Of a DNA stretch of 64,000 nucleotides, positions 55,306-63,094 are shown piece by piece. Source of the stretch: Bradyrhizobium sp. SK17 (GTDB lineage: Bacteria > Pseudomonadota > Alphaproteobacteria > Rhizobiales > Xanthobacteraceae); contig NZ_CP025113.1 of the NCBI RefSeq assembly GCF_002831585.1, positions 4,665,001 through 4,729,000 on the forward strand. The letters are read 5' to 3'. The notes beneath the pieces were generated by a model that was not told where the DNA came from, searched no databases, and worked only from the letters and a program-made list of their open reading frames with translations. A program made the translations under genes and the position numbers. The first letter of the stretch is position 1, and each line of letters begins with the position of its first letter.

Positions 55306-56727
55306 TCACTCGCCCTTCAACCGCTGTCCCTCCTGGATGCGCACCCGCTCGGCGCCGCGGCTGCCGGTGGAGGACAGCCGCAACATGCTCAGCATGGCGC
55401 CGACCAGCGCGAAGCCGACGCCGACCATCAGCGAGAGCCTTGTGCCGTCAGCCGGGAAGCGCGCCAGCAGCAGCGCCACCAAAGCGGCGCCGATGGTCTG
55501 GCCGAGCAGGCGGGCGGTGCCCAGCATGCCGCTGGCGCCGCCGGAGCGCTCGCGCGGCGCAGCGGCGATCATGGTGCGGTTGTTGGGGGTCTGGAACAGG
55601 CCAAAACCGGCACCGGCGAGCGCCATGCGCCAGATCACGTCGATCGGGGTCGCATTGGCCGGCATGAACGCCAGCGTGCCCAATCCGGCCGCGAAGATCA
55701 AAAGGCCGATGCCGCCGAGCAGGCCGGCCGGATAGCGCTCGACCAGCCAGCCGGCGAGCGGGGCGGCGAAGGCGACCGCGATCGGCCAGGGCGTGATCAG
55801 GAGGCCGATCTGCACCGCCGAATAGCCGAAATGGCTTTCGAGGTAGAACGGCATCGCGACGAAGGCGAGCATCTGGCCGCAGAACGAGGCGATCGAGGTG
55901 CCGATCGACAGCGCGAAGATCGGGATTCGCAGCAGGTCGACCGGCAGCAGCGGCGAGGGCAGGTTCAACTGCCGCCGGTACAGCAAATGCGAGGCGACCA
56001 CGGCGATGGCGAATTCCAGCGCGCACAGATACAGCGCCTCGCCATGGCCGGCGCTGTCGATCGCGCTGATGCCGAAGCCGAACGCAATCGCGCTCAGGGC
56101 GGCGCTCAGCCAGTCGAAAGCGTGCACCGCGGGCCGGGTGTGTGGCAGGAAGCGCCAGCCCAGCGCCAGCGTGACGACGCCGAGCGGGACGTTGATGGCG
56201 AACAGATACGGCCAGGTTCCGACCGCCAGGATGAACGAGGCGATGGTCGGGCCGACCGCGGCCGAGATCGCGACCACCAGCGCGTTGACGCCGATGCCGC
56301 GGCCGAGCTGCGAATGCGGATAGATGAAGCGCACCAGCGCGGTGTTGACGCTGAGGATTCCGGCGGCGCCAAATCCTTGCAGGATGCGGGCGATCGTCAA
56401 CAGCGGCAGCGTGTGCGACAGCGCGCAGAACAGCGACGCCAGCGTGAACAGCAGCAGCCCAGCCAGATAGACCCGGCGATAGCCGATGATCTCGCCAAGC
56501 GAGGCCAGCGGCAGCAGCGAGATCGTGATCGCCAGCTGATAGCCGTTGACGATCCAGATCGAGAAGGCGGGGCTGGCGTCAAGATCCCGGGCAATGGTCG
56601 GCAGCGCGACGTTGGCGATCGAGCCATCGACCACGGCCATCACAAGGCCGAGCGCGATCGTCAGAATGGCCCAGTTGCGTTGGGGTAGCGGCAGGCCGTC
56701 GGCATGCTCGATTGGTGCGGACGACAT
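55306..56727 (-). CDS. MFS multidrug exporter, DHA2 (14-helix) family
   Basis: Inner-membrane drug:proton antiporter of 473 residues with about 14 helices. Family motifs include IALGLVMAVVDGSIANVALP (motif D1 region), LGEIIGYRRVYLAG, RILQGFGAAGILSVNTAL and GPTIASFILAVGTW. Fits EmrB/QacA-type efflux pumps; no EmrA-type partner is adjacent. Substrates not predictable. Confidence 0.88.
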   Translation of the reverse strand: MSSAPIEHADGLPLPQRNWAILTIALGLVMAVVDGSIANVALPTIARDLDASPAFSIWIVNGYQLAITISLLPLASLGEIIGYRRVYLAGLLLFTLASLFCALSHTLPLLTIARILQGFGAAGILSVNTALVRFIYPHSQLGRGIGVNALVVAISAAVGPTIASFILAVGTWPYLFAINVPLGVVTLALGWRFLPHTRPAVHAFDWLSAALSAIAFGFGISAIDSAGHGEALYLCALEFAIAVVASHLLYRRQLNLPSPLLPVDLLRIPIFALSIGTSIASFCGQMLAFVAMPFYLESHFGYSAVQIGLLITPWPIAVAFAAPLAGWLVERYPAGLLGGIGLLIFAAGLGTLAFMPANATPIDVIWRMALAGAGFGLFQTPNNRTMIAAAPRERSGGASGMLGTARLLGQTIGAALVALLLARFPADGTRLSLMVGVGFALVGAMLSMLRLSSTGSRGAERVRIQEGQRLKGE

Positions 56728-56888
56728 CTAGTGCAATGGCTCTCGGTTCCAGCAGCGGTAGGTACCGCATGCTGGATTGGCCAGACCTTTGCAACCCCCG
56801 AAAAATGCCGGGCCGGCTGCGAACGGTGGGGCAGGAGTGGATCTGGGAGGTGCGGAACGTGGCGACTCAGTCCTGGTTCAGCCTTGGT

Positions 56889-57242
56889 TCAGCTTTGGCC
56901 CAGCAATTCCTTGATGCGTTGCTGCAATTGCCGCTTCTTGATCTCGCTGCGGCGGACCCGCTCGTCGAGATCGCTCACCGGCGTGTCCGAGGTCATGATC
57001 CGGAAGGCGAGGCCGACCTTGTTGGCCTGCCGCCAGATCAGGCGCGCCAGGAACGAGCGGCCCTTGCGGGCAATGCTGAGGTTCATTTCTTCGGGCAGCC
57101 GGGCGGCATCGCCGAACTCCACGCAGGCGCCACCTTCGCTGATGTTGCGGACGACGCAATCCCGGGTCGAGCCGCGCTCATTGATCTCCGCAACCGCACC
57201 GTAGAACACCTTGTCACGAACGCTCTGGCGCCGGTCCTGCAT
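56889..57242 (-). CDS. PilZ domain protein (c-di-GMP receptor)
   Basis: Small cytosolic protein of 117 residues with a single PilZ domain: basic RRQSVR near the N-terminus (RxxxR motif) and VRNISEGGACVEF (D/NxSxxG motif), the two c-di-GMP-binding signatures. A charged C-terminal helix (DLDERVRRSEIKKRQLQQR) follows. Monocistronic; target unknown. Confidence 0.88.
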   Translation of the reverse strand: MQDRRQSVRDKVFYGAVAEINERGSTRDCVVRNISEGGACVEFGDAARLPEEMNLSIARKGRSFLARLIWRQANKVGLAFRIMTSDTPVSDLDERVRRSEIKKRQLQQRIKELLGQS

Positions 57243-57458
57243 GGGAAATCCTCCTCAAATGAACGGCAGGACTGTACCGGCCCGTGTCAGCGAAAAGAAG
57301 GGCGCGCGAGGAACCCGTTGCAGTTAGTGTAAATTGTTTGCATCTGTGAAGGTCGGGATTCACGGCTATTTTGCGCCGCAAAGGAGCCCCAGGCACCAGC
57401 TCCTCTTGTTGACGCGTTTCCTTAACGTGAACCGGTATCCGTCTCGTGCGAAAGCGCT

Positions 57459-58415
57459 TTAATTCGGCAGCCGGCTCTGCCGCCAATCCCGCGGCGACAG
57501 CCCGTAATGCTCGCGGAACACGCGGCCGAAATGCGAGAGATCGTTAAAGCCCCAGGCGAACGCGATCTCGCCGATATGGCGATGCGCATGCGCCGGCGCG
57601 GCGAGGTCGCGCTTGCAGCGCTCCAGCCGCTCCGCCAGCACGAAGCGCTGGAACGAGGTGGCCTCGTCGGCGAGCAGGCTGTTGACGTAGCGCGGCGAGA
57701 TGCCGAGCGCTGCGGCGGTCTCGTTAAGGCCGAGATCGGGATTCGGCAGATGCGCGAGCACATGGGCCTTCAGCCGGTAGAGCAGGGCGGAGCGATGCGT
57801 CGATGCGGGCAGCGCTGCGCCGCCGAGCCGCTCGCTGATCGCCATCGCGAGCAGGTCGGCGGCCTGATCGGCGAGCCGGATCGCGTTGTCCGGATCGAGC
57901 CGGTCGGCGATCTCGGAAAGCCCCGTGATGAACTGCCAGGCGAGCCGCTGCACCGGACGGTCCGCTGCGAAGGTGGTCGCGGTGAGGCCCTGGGTGCCGG
58001 CGAAGCGCCGGTGCAGCATCGCGCGCGGCACCTGGAAGATGATCTGGGTGAAGTCGTCGTTGAAGCGCAGCTCATAGGGCCGCGTGGTGTCGTAGAACGC
58101 GAACTCGCCCGGCCCGATCACGGTCTCGCGGCCGTCCTGCACGACGCCGCCCGTGCCGCTGCGGCCGAGCGCGAACAGCACGAAATCCTCGCTGGCGCGC
58201 GCGATCCGCGACGGCGTTCGCAGCACGCGCTGCTGGCTCGACGACACCACCGAGCATTTCACCGCGCCCAGTTGCGCGCTGGTGATGGCGCCGTGGAAGG
58301 CGGTGCCGAGGTCGGACTTGCAGTCGAGCTGCACGAAGACATCGCAAACGATGTCCTGCCAGAGCGCGAGGCGCCGGTGGGTGGGCGCGCCTTCGGTGGT
58401 GAACAGGGCCGGCAT
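57459..58415 (-). CDS. AraC family regulator of the nitrile cluster (NitR-like)
   Basis: Regulator of 318 residues. N-terminal AraC-binding-like domain (GRETVIGPGEFAFYDTTRPY; FTQIIFQVPRAML) and C-terminal HTH pair (GLNETAAALGISPRYVN; IGEIAFAWGFNDLSHFG) ending in LSPRDWRQ. This N-terminal type is found in regulators of nitrilase and nitrile hydratase genes. ATG 58415 has GGGAGG upstream. Divergent from nitrilase; probably activates it in response to a nitrile, amide or aldoxime. Confidence 0.85.
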   Translation of the reverse strand: MPALFTTEGAPTHRRLALWQDIVCDVFVQLDCKSDLGTAFHGAITSAQLGAVKCSVVSSSQQRVLRTPSRIARASEDFVLFALGRSGTGGVVQDGRETVIGPGEFAFYDTTRPYELRFNDDFTQIIFQVPRAMLHRRFAGTQGLTATTFAADRPVQRLAWQFITGLSEIADRLDPDNAIRLADQAADLLAMAISERLGGAALPASTHRSALLYRLKAHVLAHLPNPDLGLNETAAALGISPRYVNSLLADEATSFQRFVLAERLERCKRDLAAPAHAHRHIGEIAFAWGFNDLSHFGRVFREHYGLSPRDWRQSRLPN

Positions 58416-58621
58416 GGTTTCCTCCCTTCACGAGTGCAACGCTGGCCACGCAAACAAAGCAAGCTTCGTACCGGGCGGGGCCGGGAAATCTCCTCCGTAG
58501 TCGAATTTTCCTTCCGTCCTGGTCGAACGGCGTTCCCGGTCCCGGGGCAGCATGATGTCAGAAGCGGCTGCGGCCGATCAAGCACGAACCGGCCGGCAGC
58601 GTCGGCTGCGAGGAGGACATC

Positions 58622-59632
58622 ATGGGCATCGAACATCCGAAATATCGTGTTGCGGTGGTGCAGGCGGCGCCGGCCTGGCTCGATCTCGACGGCTCGATCG
58701 CCAAGAGCATTGCGTTGATCGAGGAAGCCGCCGCCAAGGGGGCGAAGCTGATCGCGTTCCCCGAAGCCTTCATCCCCGGCTATCCCTGGTACATCTGGCT
58801 GGACTCGCCGGCCTGGGCGATCGGCCGCGGTTTCGTGCAGCGCTATTTCGATAACTCCCTGTCCTACGATAGTCCGCAAGCCGAGAAGCTGCGTCTTGCG
58901 GTCAAGAAGGCCGGCATGACCGCGGTGCTCGGCCTCTCCGAGCGCGACGGCGGCAGCCTCTATCTCGCGCAATGGCTGATCGGACCTGACGGCGAGACCA
59001 TTGCCAAGCGGCGCAAGCTGCGGCCGACCCATGCCGAGCGCACCGTCTATGGCGAGGGTGACGGCAGCGACCTTGCGGTGCACGACCGTCCCGGCATCGG
59101 CCGGCTCGGCGCGCTGTGCTGCTGGGAGCATCTGCAACCGCTGTCGAAATACGCGATGTATGCCCAGAACGAGCAGGTGCACGTCGCGGCCTGGCCGAGC
59201 TTCTCGCTGTACGATCCGTTTGCGCCGGCGCTCGGCTGGGAGGTCAACAACGCGGCCTCGCGCGTCTATGCGGTGGAGGGCTCGTGCTTCGTGCTGGCGC
59301 CCTGCGCCACGGTCTCACAGGCGATGGTCGACGAGATGTGCGATCGCGACGACAAGCACGCGCTGCTGCATGTCGGCGGCGGGCACGCCGCGATCTATGG
59401 GCCCGACGGCAGCTCGATCGCCGAGAAGTTGCCGCCCGATCAGGAAGGCCTGCTGCTCGCCGACATCGATCTCGGTGCGATCGGGATCGCCAAGAATGCC
59501 GCCGATCCGGCCGGGCATTATTCGCGGCCCGATGTCACCCGCCTGCTGTTGAACAAGAAGCCCTCCAAGCGCGTCGAGCATTTCGCGCTGCCGCTCGACA
59601 GTCTCGAGGAGATCGACGCGGCTGCGAGCTGA
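58622..59632 (+). CDS. Nitrilase
   Basis: Carbon-nitrogen hydrolase of 336 residues converting nitriles to carboxylic acids and ammonia. Catalytic triad: Glu48 (FPEAFIPGYP), Lys132 (RRKLRPTHAER) and Cys167 (ALCCWEHLQP). The PGYPW and CWEHLQPL motifs are those of true nitrilases rather than amidases. ATG 58622 has AGGAGG upstream. The aldoxime dehydratase gene follows 30 bp downstream. Confidence 0.93.
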   Translation: MGIEHPKYRVAVVQAAPAWLDLDGSIAKSIALIEEAAAKGAKLIAFPEAFIPGYPWYIWLDSPAWAIGRGFVQRYFDNSLSYDSPQAEKLRLAVKKAGMTAVLGLSERDGGSLYLAQWLIGPDGETIAKRRKLRPTHAERTVYGEGDGSDLAVHDRPGIGRLGALCCWEHLQPLSKYAMYAQNEQVHVAAWPSFSLYDPFAPALGWEVNNAASRVYAVEGSCFVLAPCATVSQAMVDEMCDRDDKHALLHVGGGHAAIYGPDGSSIAEKLPPDQEGLLLADIDLGAIGIAKNAADPAGHYSRPDVTRLLLNKKPSKRVEHFALPLDSLEEIDAAAS

Positions 59633-59662
59633 ACCCCGGACATCCAACTGGAGGCGACTGTC

Positions 59663-60715
59663 ATGGAATCCGCCATTCCCTCGCATTTGCAGACGGCGCG
59701 CTCCCGTCATCGTCGCGTGCCCGACGACTACACACCGCCTTATCCGTCGTTCGTCGCGCGCCACAAGCCCGCGGTCGCCAGCGTGATCATGGCCTATTTC
59801 GGGGCGCAGGTTCGCGGCGCGCCGACCGCGACGTTGACCGCGGCACTGGCGCAGATCGCAACGCGCTTTGCCGGAGAGAACGGGCCGACGCATTGGGACC
59901 GCGCGCAATATGTCGACCAGGCCGGTTTCACCAATGTCGTCTCGGTCGCCTATTGGGACGATGCCAAACGTTTCGATGCCTGGTTCGACGGCGCCCGCGA
60001 GGCCTGGACCGGCAGCGGCACCGCCGATGGCGTCGGCCGTTTCATCGAGGTGCTGCGGCCGCAAGTGGCGCGCTACGAGACGCTGTTTTCTTCGCTGGGC
60101 CGCCCGGAGGGCGTCGCGGTGCTTGCCGACGGCATGAGCGGCGAGGTGCAGGAGCACGCCTATTGGGGTGGCATGCGCGACCGCATTCCGTTGTCGCAGA
60201 CCGACGCGATGATTCCGGGCGGCGAGCCGCGCGCGATCCATGACGGTGCGCGCATCCGGGTGGTCGCACATGACAATCTCTGCCTGATCCGCTCCGGGCA
60301 GGACTGGAGCGACACCGAGGCCTCCGAGCGCAAGATGTATCTCGACGATGTCGAGCCGGTGCTGCGCGAGGGGATGGATTTCCTGCGCGACGACGGCGTG
60401 CCGATCGGCTGCTACGCCAACCGCTACATGCGCGTCGTCGATGCCGACGGGCGAGTGACGGAAAAGTCCTACGGCCAGAGCTGGTGGAAGAGCCTCGCGG
60501 CGCTGGAGCGCTGGGCGGAATCGCATCCGACCCATGTCCGGATCTTCGGCGCGGCGATGAAGTATCTGTCGACGCTCGGGCCGAGCGCCAGGCTCAGGCT
60601 GTATCACGAGGTCACGGTCGCCGCCGCCGACGAGCAGTTCTTCGAGTATCTCGGCTGCCACGAGCGCACCGGCATGCTCGGCGCGGTGCAGGTGACGGCT
60701 GAGCAGCCCGCGTAA
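59663..60715 (+). CDS. oxd: Aldoxime dehydratase (phenylacetaldoxime dehydratase family, haem enzyme)
   Basis: Haem lyase of 350 residues that dehydrates aldoximes to nitriles. The likely proximal haem His lies in SHPTHVRIF (His288 or His291), the distal catalytic His in RLYHEVTV (His315), and the assisting Ser in DWSDTE (Ser216) as in OxdA/OxdRE. ATG 59663 has GGAGGCGAC upstream. With the preceding nitrilase it completes the aldoxime to nitrile to acid route. Confidence 0.92.
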   Translation: MESAIPSHLQTARSRHRRVPDDYTPPYPSFVARHKPAVASVIMAYFGAQVRGAPTATLTAALAQIATRFAGENGPTHWDRAQYVDQAGFTNVVSVAYWDDAKRFDAWFDGAREAWTGSGTADGVGRFIEVLRPQVARYETLFSSLGRPEGVAVLADGMSGEVQEHAYWGGMRDRIPLSQTDAMIPGGEPRAIHDGARIRVVAHDNLCLIRSGQDWSDTEASERKMYLDDVEPVLREGMDFLRDDGVPIGCYANRYMRVVDADGRVTEKSYGQSWWKSLAALERWAESHPTHVRIFGAAMKYLSTLGPSARLRLYHEVTVAAADEQFFEYLGCHERTGMLGAVQVTAEQPA

Positions 60716-60789
60716 TCTCCGGAACAGCGTTCCGATCGGGTAGGGCCTGATGACATCTGGTTCAATAGCGGCCGCGATGACGGTGGGCT

Positions 60790-60934
60790 CCCTCGCCCCG
60801 TTCTTACGGGGAGAGGGTTGGGGTGAGGGGCTGTCTCCGCGCATACGGTGATAGCGGTGGATCCGGAGACTCCCCCTCACCCGGAACGCATCTGGCGATG
60901 CGTTCCGACCTCTCCCCGCACGCGGGGCGAGGTG
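60790..60934. repeat. Palindromic intergenic repeat element, type 1, copy B
   Basis: About 145 bp with the same plan as copy A: CCTCGCCCCG/CGGGGAGAGG at the left, GGGTGAGGGG and CCCCTCACCC in the middle, CGGAACGCATC/GATGCGTTCCG, and ACCTCTCCCCGC...GCGGGGCGAGGT at the right. Arm sequences have diverged from copy A while the stems are kept. Lies between oxd and the convergent LysR gene; no gene in this 252-bp gap. Confidence 0.72.
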
Positions 60935-60967
60935 AAGTTGAGGCCGTTGCTCGACCCGAACGAATCT

Positions 60968-61819
60968 CTACGGCCGTAGCCGGCCGCCTTGCGCGGTGAT
61001 CGCCTGCGCCAGTTCGATTGCCGGGCCGCGCTTGGTCCGGCGCGCTGTGCGAACCACGAATTCGACGCTGCCGAGTGGCGGCAAACCCGAGTCCTGCACC
61101 GTGTCCAATCCGTCCGGGATGAAGCCTTGGGCCTGCGGCGTGATCCCGAGGCCGGCCAGCGCCGCGGCGCGCAGCCCGCTCAAGCTGCCGCTGGAGCAGA
61201 CGATGCGCCAGGGCCGTCCGGACCGCCCCATCGCTTCCAGCACCACGCTGCGGCTGACACTCGGCGGCGCGTAGAGGATCAGGGGCAGGGGCTGCTCGGG
61301 ATCGAGCCGCATGCCGGGTGCGCCGGTCCATACCAGGCGGTCCTGCCACACCAATTGTCCGAGCGCGTCGCCGGGCCGGCGCTTGCCCAGCACGAGGTCG
61401 AGCTCGCCGGCATCGAACTGCTGGTACAGCACGGCGCTCAAGCCCACCGTCAGCTCGAGATCGACCTGCGGATGGCGGCGGACGAAATCGCGCAACAGAT
61501 CTGGCAGGCGCGAGCTGGCAAAATCCTCCGCGGCGCCGAACCGGACCTTGCCGCGCACCTGCGACCCCGCGAAGTAATCGCGGGCGCGCGCATTGGCCTC
61601 GAGGATCGGGCGCGCGAAGCCGGTCATCGCCTCGCCGTCGGCGGTGAGCACCACCGAATGGGTGTCGCGCACGAACAGGCGGCGGCCGGCGGCGGCCTCG
61701 AGCTTGCGGATGTGCTGGCTCACCGTCGACTGCTTCAGGCCGAGCCGGCGGCCGGCCTCGGTGAAGTTCTGCGTCTGCGCCACGGTGAGGAACGTCTCGA
61801 GCTGGGTTGGGTCGAGCAT
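60968..61819 (-). CDS. LysR family transcriptional regulator
   Basis: Regulator of 283 residues: N-terminal winged HTH (LETFLTVAQTQNFTEAGRRL, LKQSTVSQHIRKLE) and a periplasmic-binding-protein-like effector domain (GKVRFGAAEDF ... LAGLGITPQAQGFIP). Divergent from the BASS transporter, with a clear inverted repeat 13 bp before its start. It probably controls the transporter and itself. Confidence 0.9.
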   Translation of the reverse strand: MLDPTQLETFLTVAQTQNFTEAGRRLGLKQSTVSQHIRKLEAAAGRRLFVRDTHSVVLTADGEAMTGFARPILEANARARDYFAGSQVRGKVRFGAAEDFASSRLPDLLRDFVRRHPQVDLELTVGLSAVLYQQFDAGELDLVLGKRRPGDALGQLVWQDRLVWTGAPGMRLDPEQPLPLILYAPPSVSRSVVLEAMGRSGRPWRIVCSSGSLSGLRAAALAGLGITPQAQGFIPDGLDTVQDSGLPPLGSVEFVVRTARRTKRGPAIELAQAITAQGGRLRP

Positions 61820-61831
61820 GGCGGCGATCTC

Positions 61832-61852
61832 GTCATTACATAACGTAATGAC
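61832..61852. promoter_or_regulatory. LysR-type operator
   Basis: GTCATTAC-ATAAC-GTAATGAC: perfect 8-bp arms with a 5-bp spacer, containing the LysR T-N11-A pattern, in the 105-bp divergent gap. Autoregulatory site for the LysR gene and probable activator site for the transporter. Confidence 0.7.
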
Positions 61853-61924
61853 AATAACACCGGTAAGCGCGGTTCACAATCGACATGGTCAGGCGCACCT
61901 TTCACCCAAGGAAAGGAATTGACC

Positions 61925-62938
61925 ATGACCCTCAGCCGCCTGCGATCATTCGTGCCCGTCGATCCCTACATCGCCGCCATCGTCGGCATGGTCGGCCTTG
62001 CCACGCTGCTGCCGCTGCACGGGCAGGGCACCGAGATCGGCGGCTACGCCACCGATCTCGCGATCGCGCTGCTGTTCTTCCTTCACGGCGCCCGGCTGTC
62101 GACCACCGAGGCGCTGGTCGGCGCCCGGCACTGGAAGCTGCATCTGGTGATCTTCCTCTCGACCTTCGGCCTGTTCCCGCTGCTCGGGCTCGCGGCCCAT
62201 GCGCTGGCGCCGCATCTGTTGACGCCGGCGTTGTGGGCGGGCGTGATCCTGATCTGCATCCTGCCGTCGACCGTGCAGTCCTCGGTCGCCTTCACCTCGA
62301 TCGCGGGTGGCAATGTCTCGGCGGCGTTGTGCTCGGCGACCGCCTCCAATCTGCTCGGCATCGTCGCGACGCCGCTGCTGGCCGGCGTGCTGCTCTCCAG
62401 CCATGGCGGGTTCTCCGGCAACGCCGCGCTCGACATCGTCGTGCAGTTGCTGCTGCCGTTCGTGGCGGGACAATTGTCGCGGCCGCTGATCGGCGGCTTC
62501 GTTGCCAGGCATCATGCGGTGCTCGGCCTGGTCGACCGCGGTTCGATCCTCCTGATCGTCTACACCGCGTTCAGCGACGGCGTCAGCCATGGCATCTGGC
62601 ACCAGGTCAACGCGACGCAGATGGCGATCGTGCTCGGCCTCGACGCGGTGCTGCTGGCGGTGGTGCTGCTGATCACCAATTTCGGCAGCCAGCTGCTTGG
62701 CTTCTCACGCGCCGACCGCATCGCCATCATGTTCTGCGGCTCGAAGAAGTCGCTCGCGAGCGGCCTGCCGATGGCGAGCGTGCTGCTCGTCGGCCAGTCG
62801 GTCGGGTTGATCGTGCTGCCGCTGATGCTGTTTCACCAGATCCAGCTGATGACCTGCGCGGCGCTGGCGCGGCATTATGCGGGTGCGGAGGAGGCGGCCA
62901 CGCGCGGCGCAGTGCCGGTGCTGGTTAAGGCGCATTGA
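61925..62938 (+). CDS. Bile acid:sodium symporter family (BASS, SBF-like) transporter
   Basis: Membrane carrier of 337 residues with about ten hydrophobic segments of the SBF-like (YfeH-type) branch: FLHGARLSTTEALVG, LPSTVQSSVAFTSIAGGN and FCGSKKSLASGLPMA are family motifs. ATG 61925 follows AAGGAAAGG. Members carry organic anions with sodium; the substrate here is unknown. Controlled by the divergent LysR gene. Confidence 0.85.
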   Translation: MTLSRLRSFVPVDPYIAAIVGMVGLATLLPLHGQGTEIGGYATDLAIALLFFLHGARLSTTEALVGARHWKLHLVIFLSTFGLFPLLGLAAHALAPHLLTPALWAGVILICILPSTVQSSVAFTSIAGGNVSAALCSATASNLLGIVATPLLAGVLLSSHGGFSGNAALDIVVQLLLPFVAGQLSRPLIGGFVARHHAVLGLVDRGSILLIVYTAFSDGVSHGIWHQVNATQMAIVLGLDAVLLAVVLLITNFGSQLLGFSRADRIAIMFCGSKKSLASGLPMASVLLVGQSVGLIVLPLMLFHQIQLMTCAALARHYAGAEEAATRGAVPVLVKAH

Positions 62939-62952
62939 GCCAAGCCTCCCGC

Positions 62953-63056
62953 TGTCGTCCCCCGGCTCGACCGGGGGACCCAGTACGCCGCGGCTTCTCC
63001 GCGACCAACTGATGTCTCCGGAATACTGGATCGCCCGGTCGAGCCGGGCGACGACA
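62953..63056. repeat. REP-like palindromic repeat, type 2
   Basis: Two hairpins, GTCCCCCGG-CTCGA-CCGGGGGAC (62957-62979) and TCGCCCGG-TCGAG-CCGGGCGA (63031-63051), framed by TGTCGTC (62953-62959) and its complement GACGACA (63050-63056). It lies between convergent genes, and the 156-bp gap holds nothing else. Confidence 0.72.
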
Positions 63057-63094
63057 CCGTCAGTTTGGCGAGCGATGCGCCCAAACGCCCGGCG

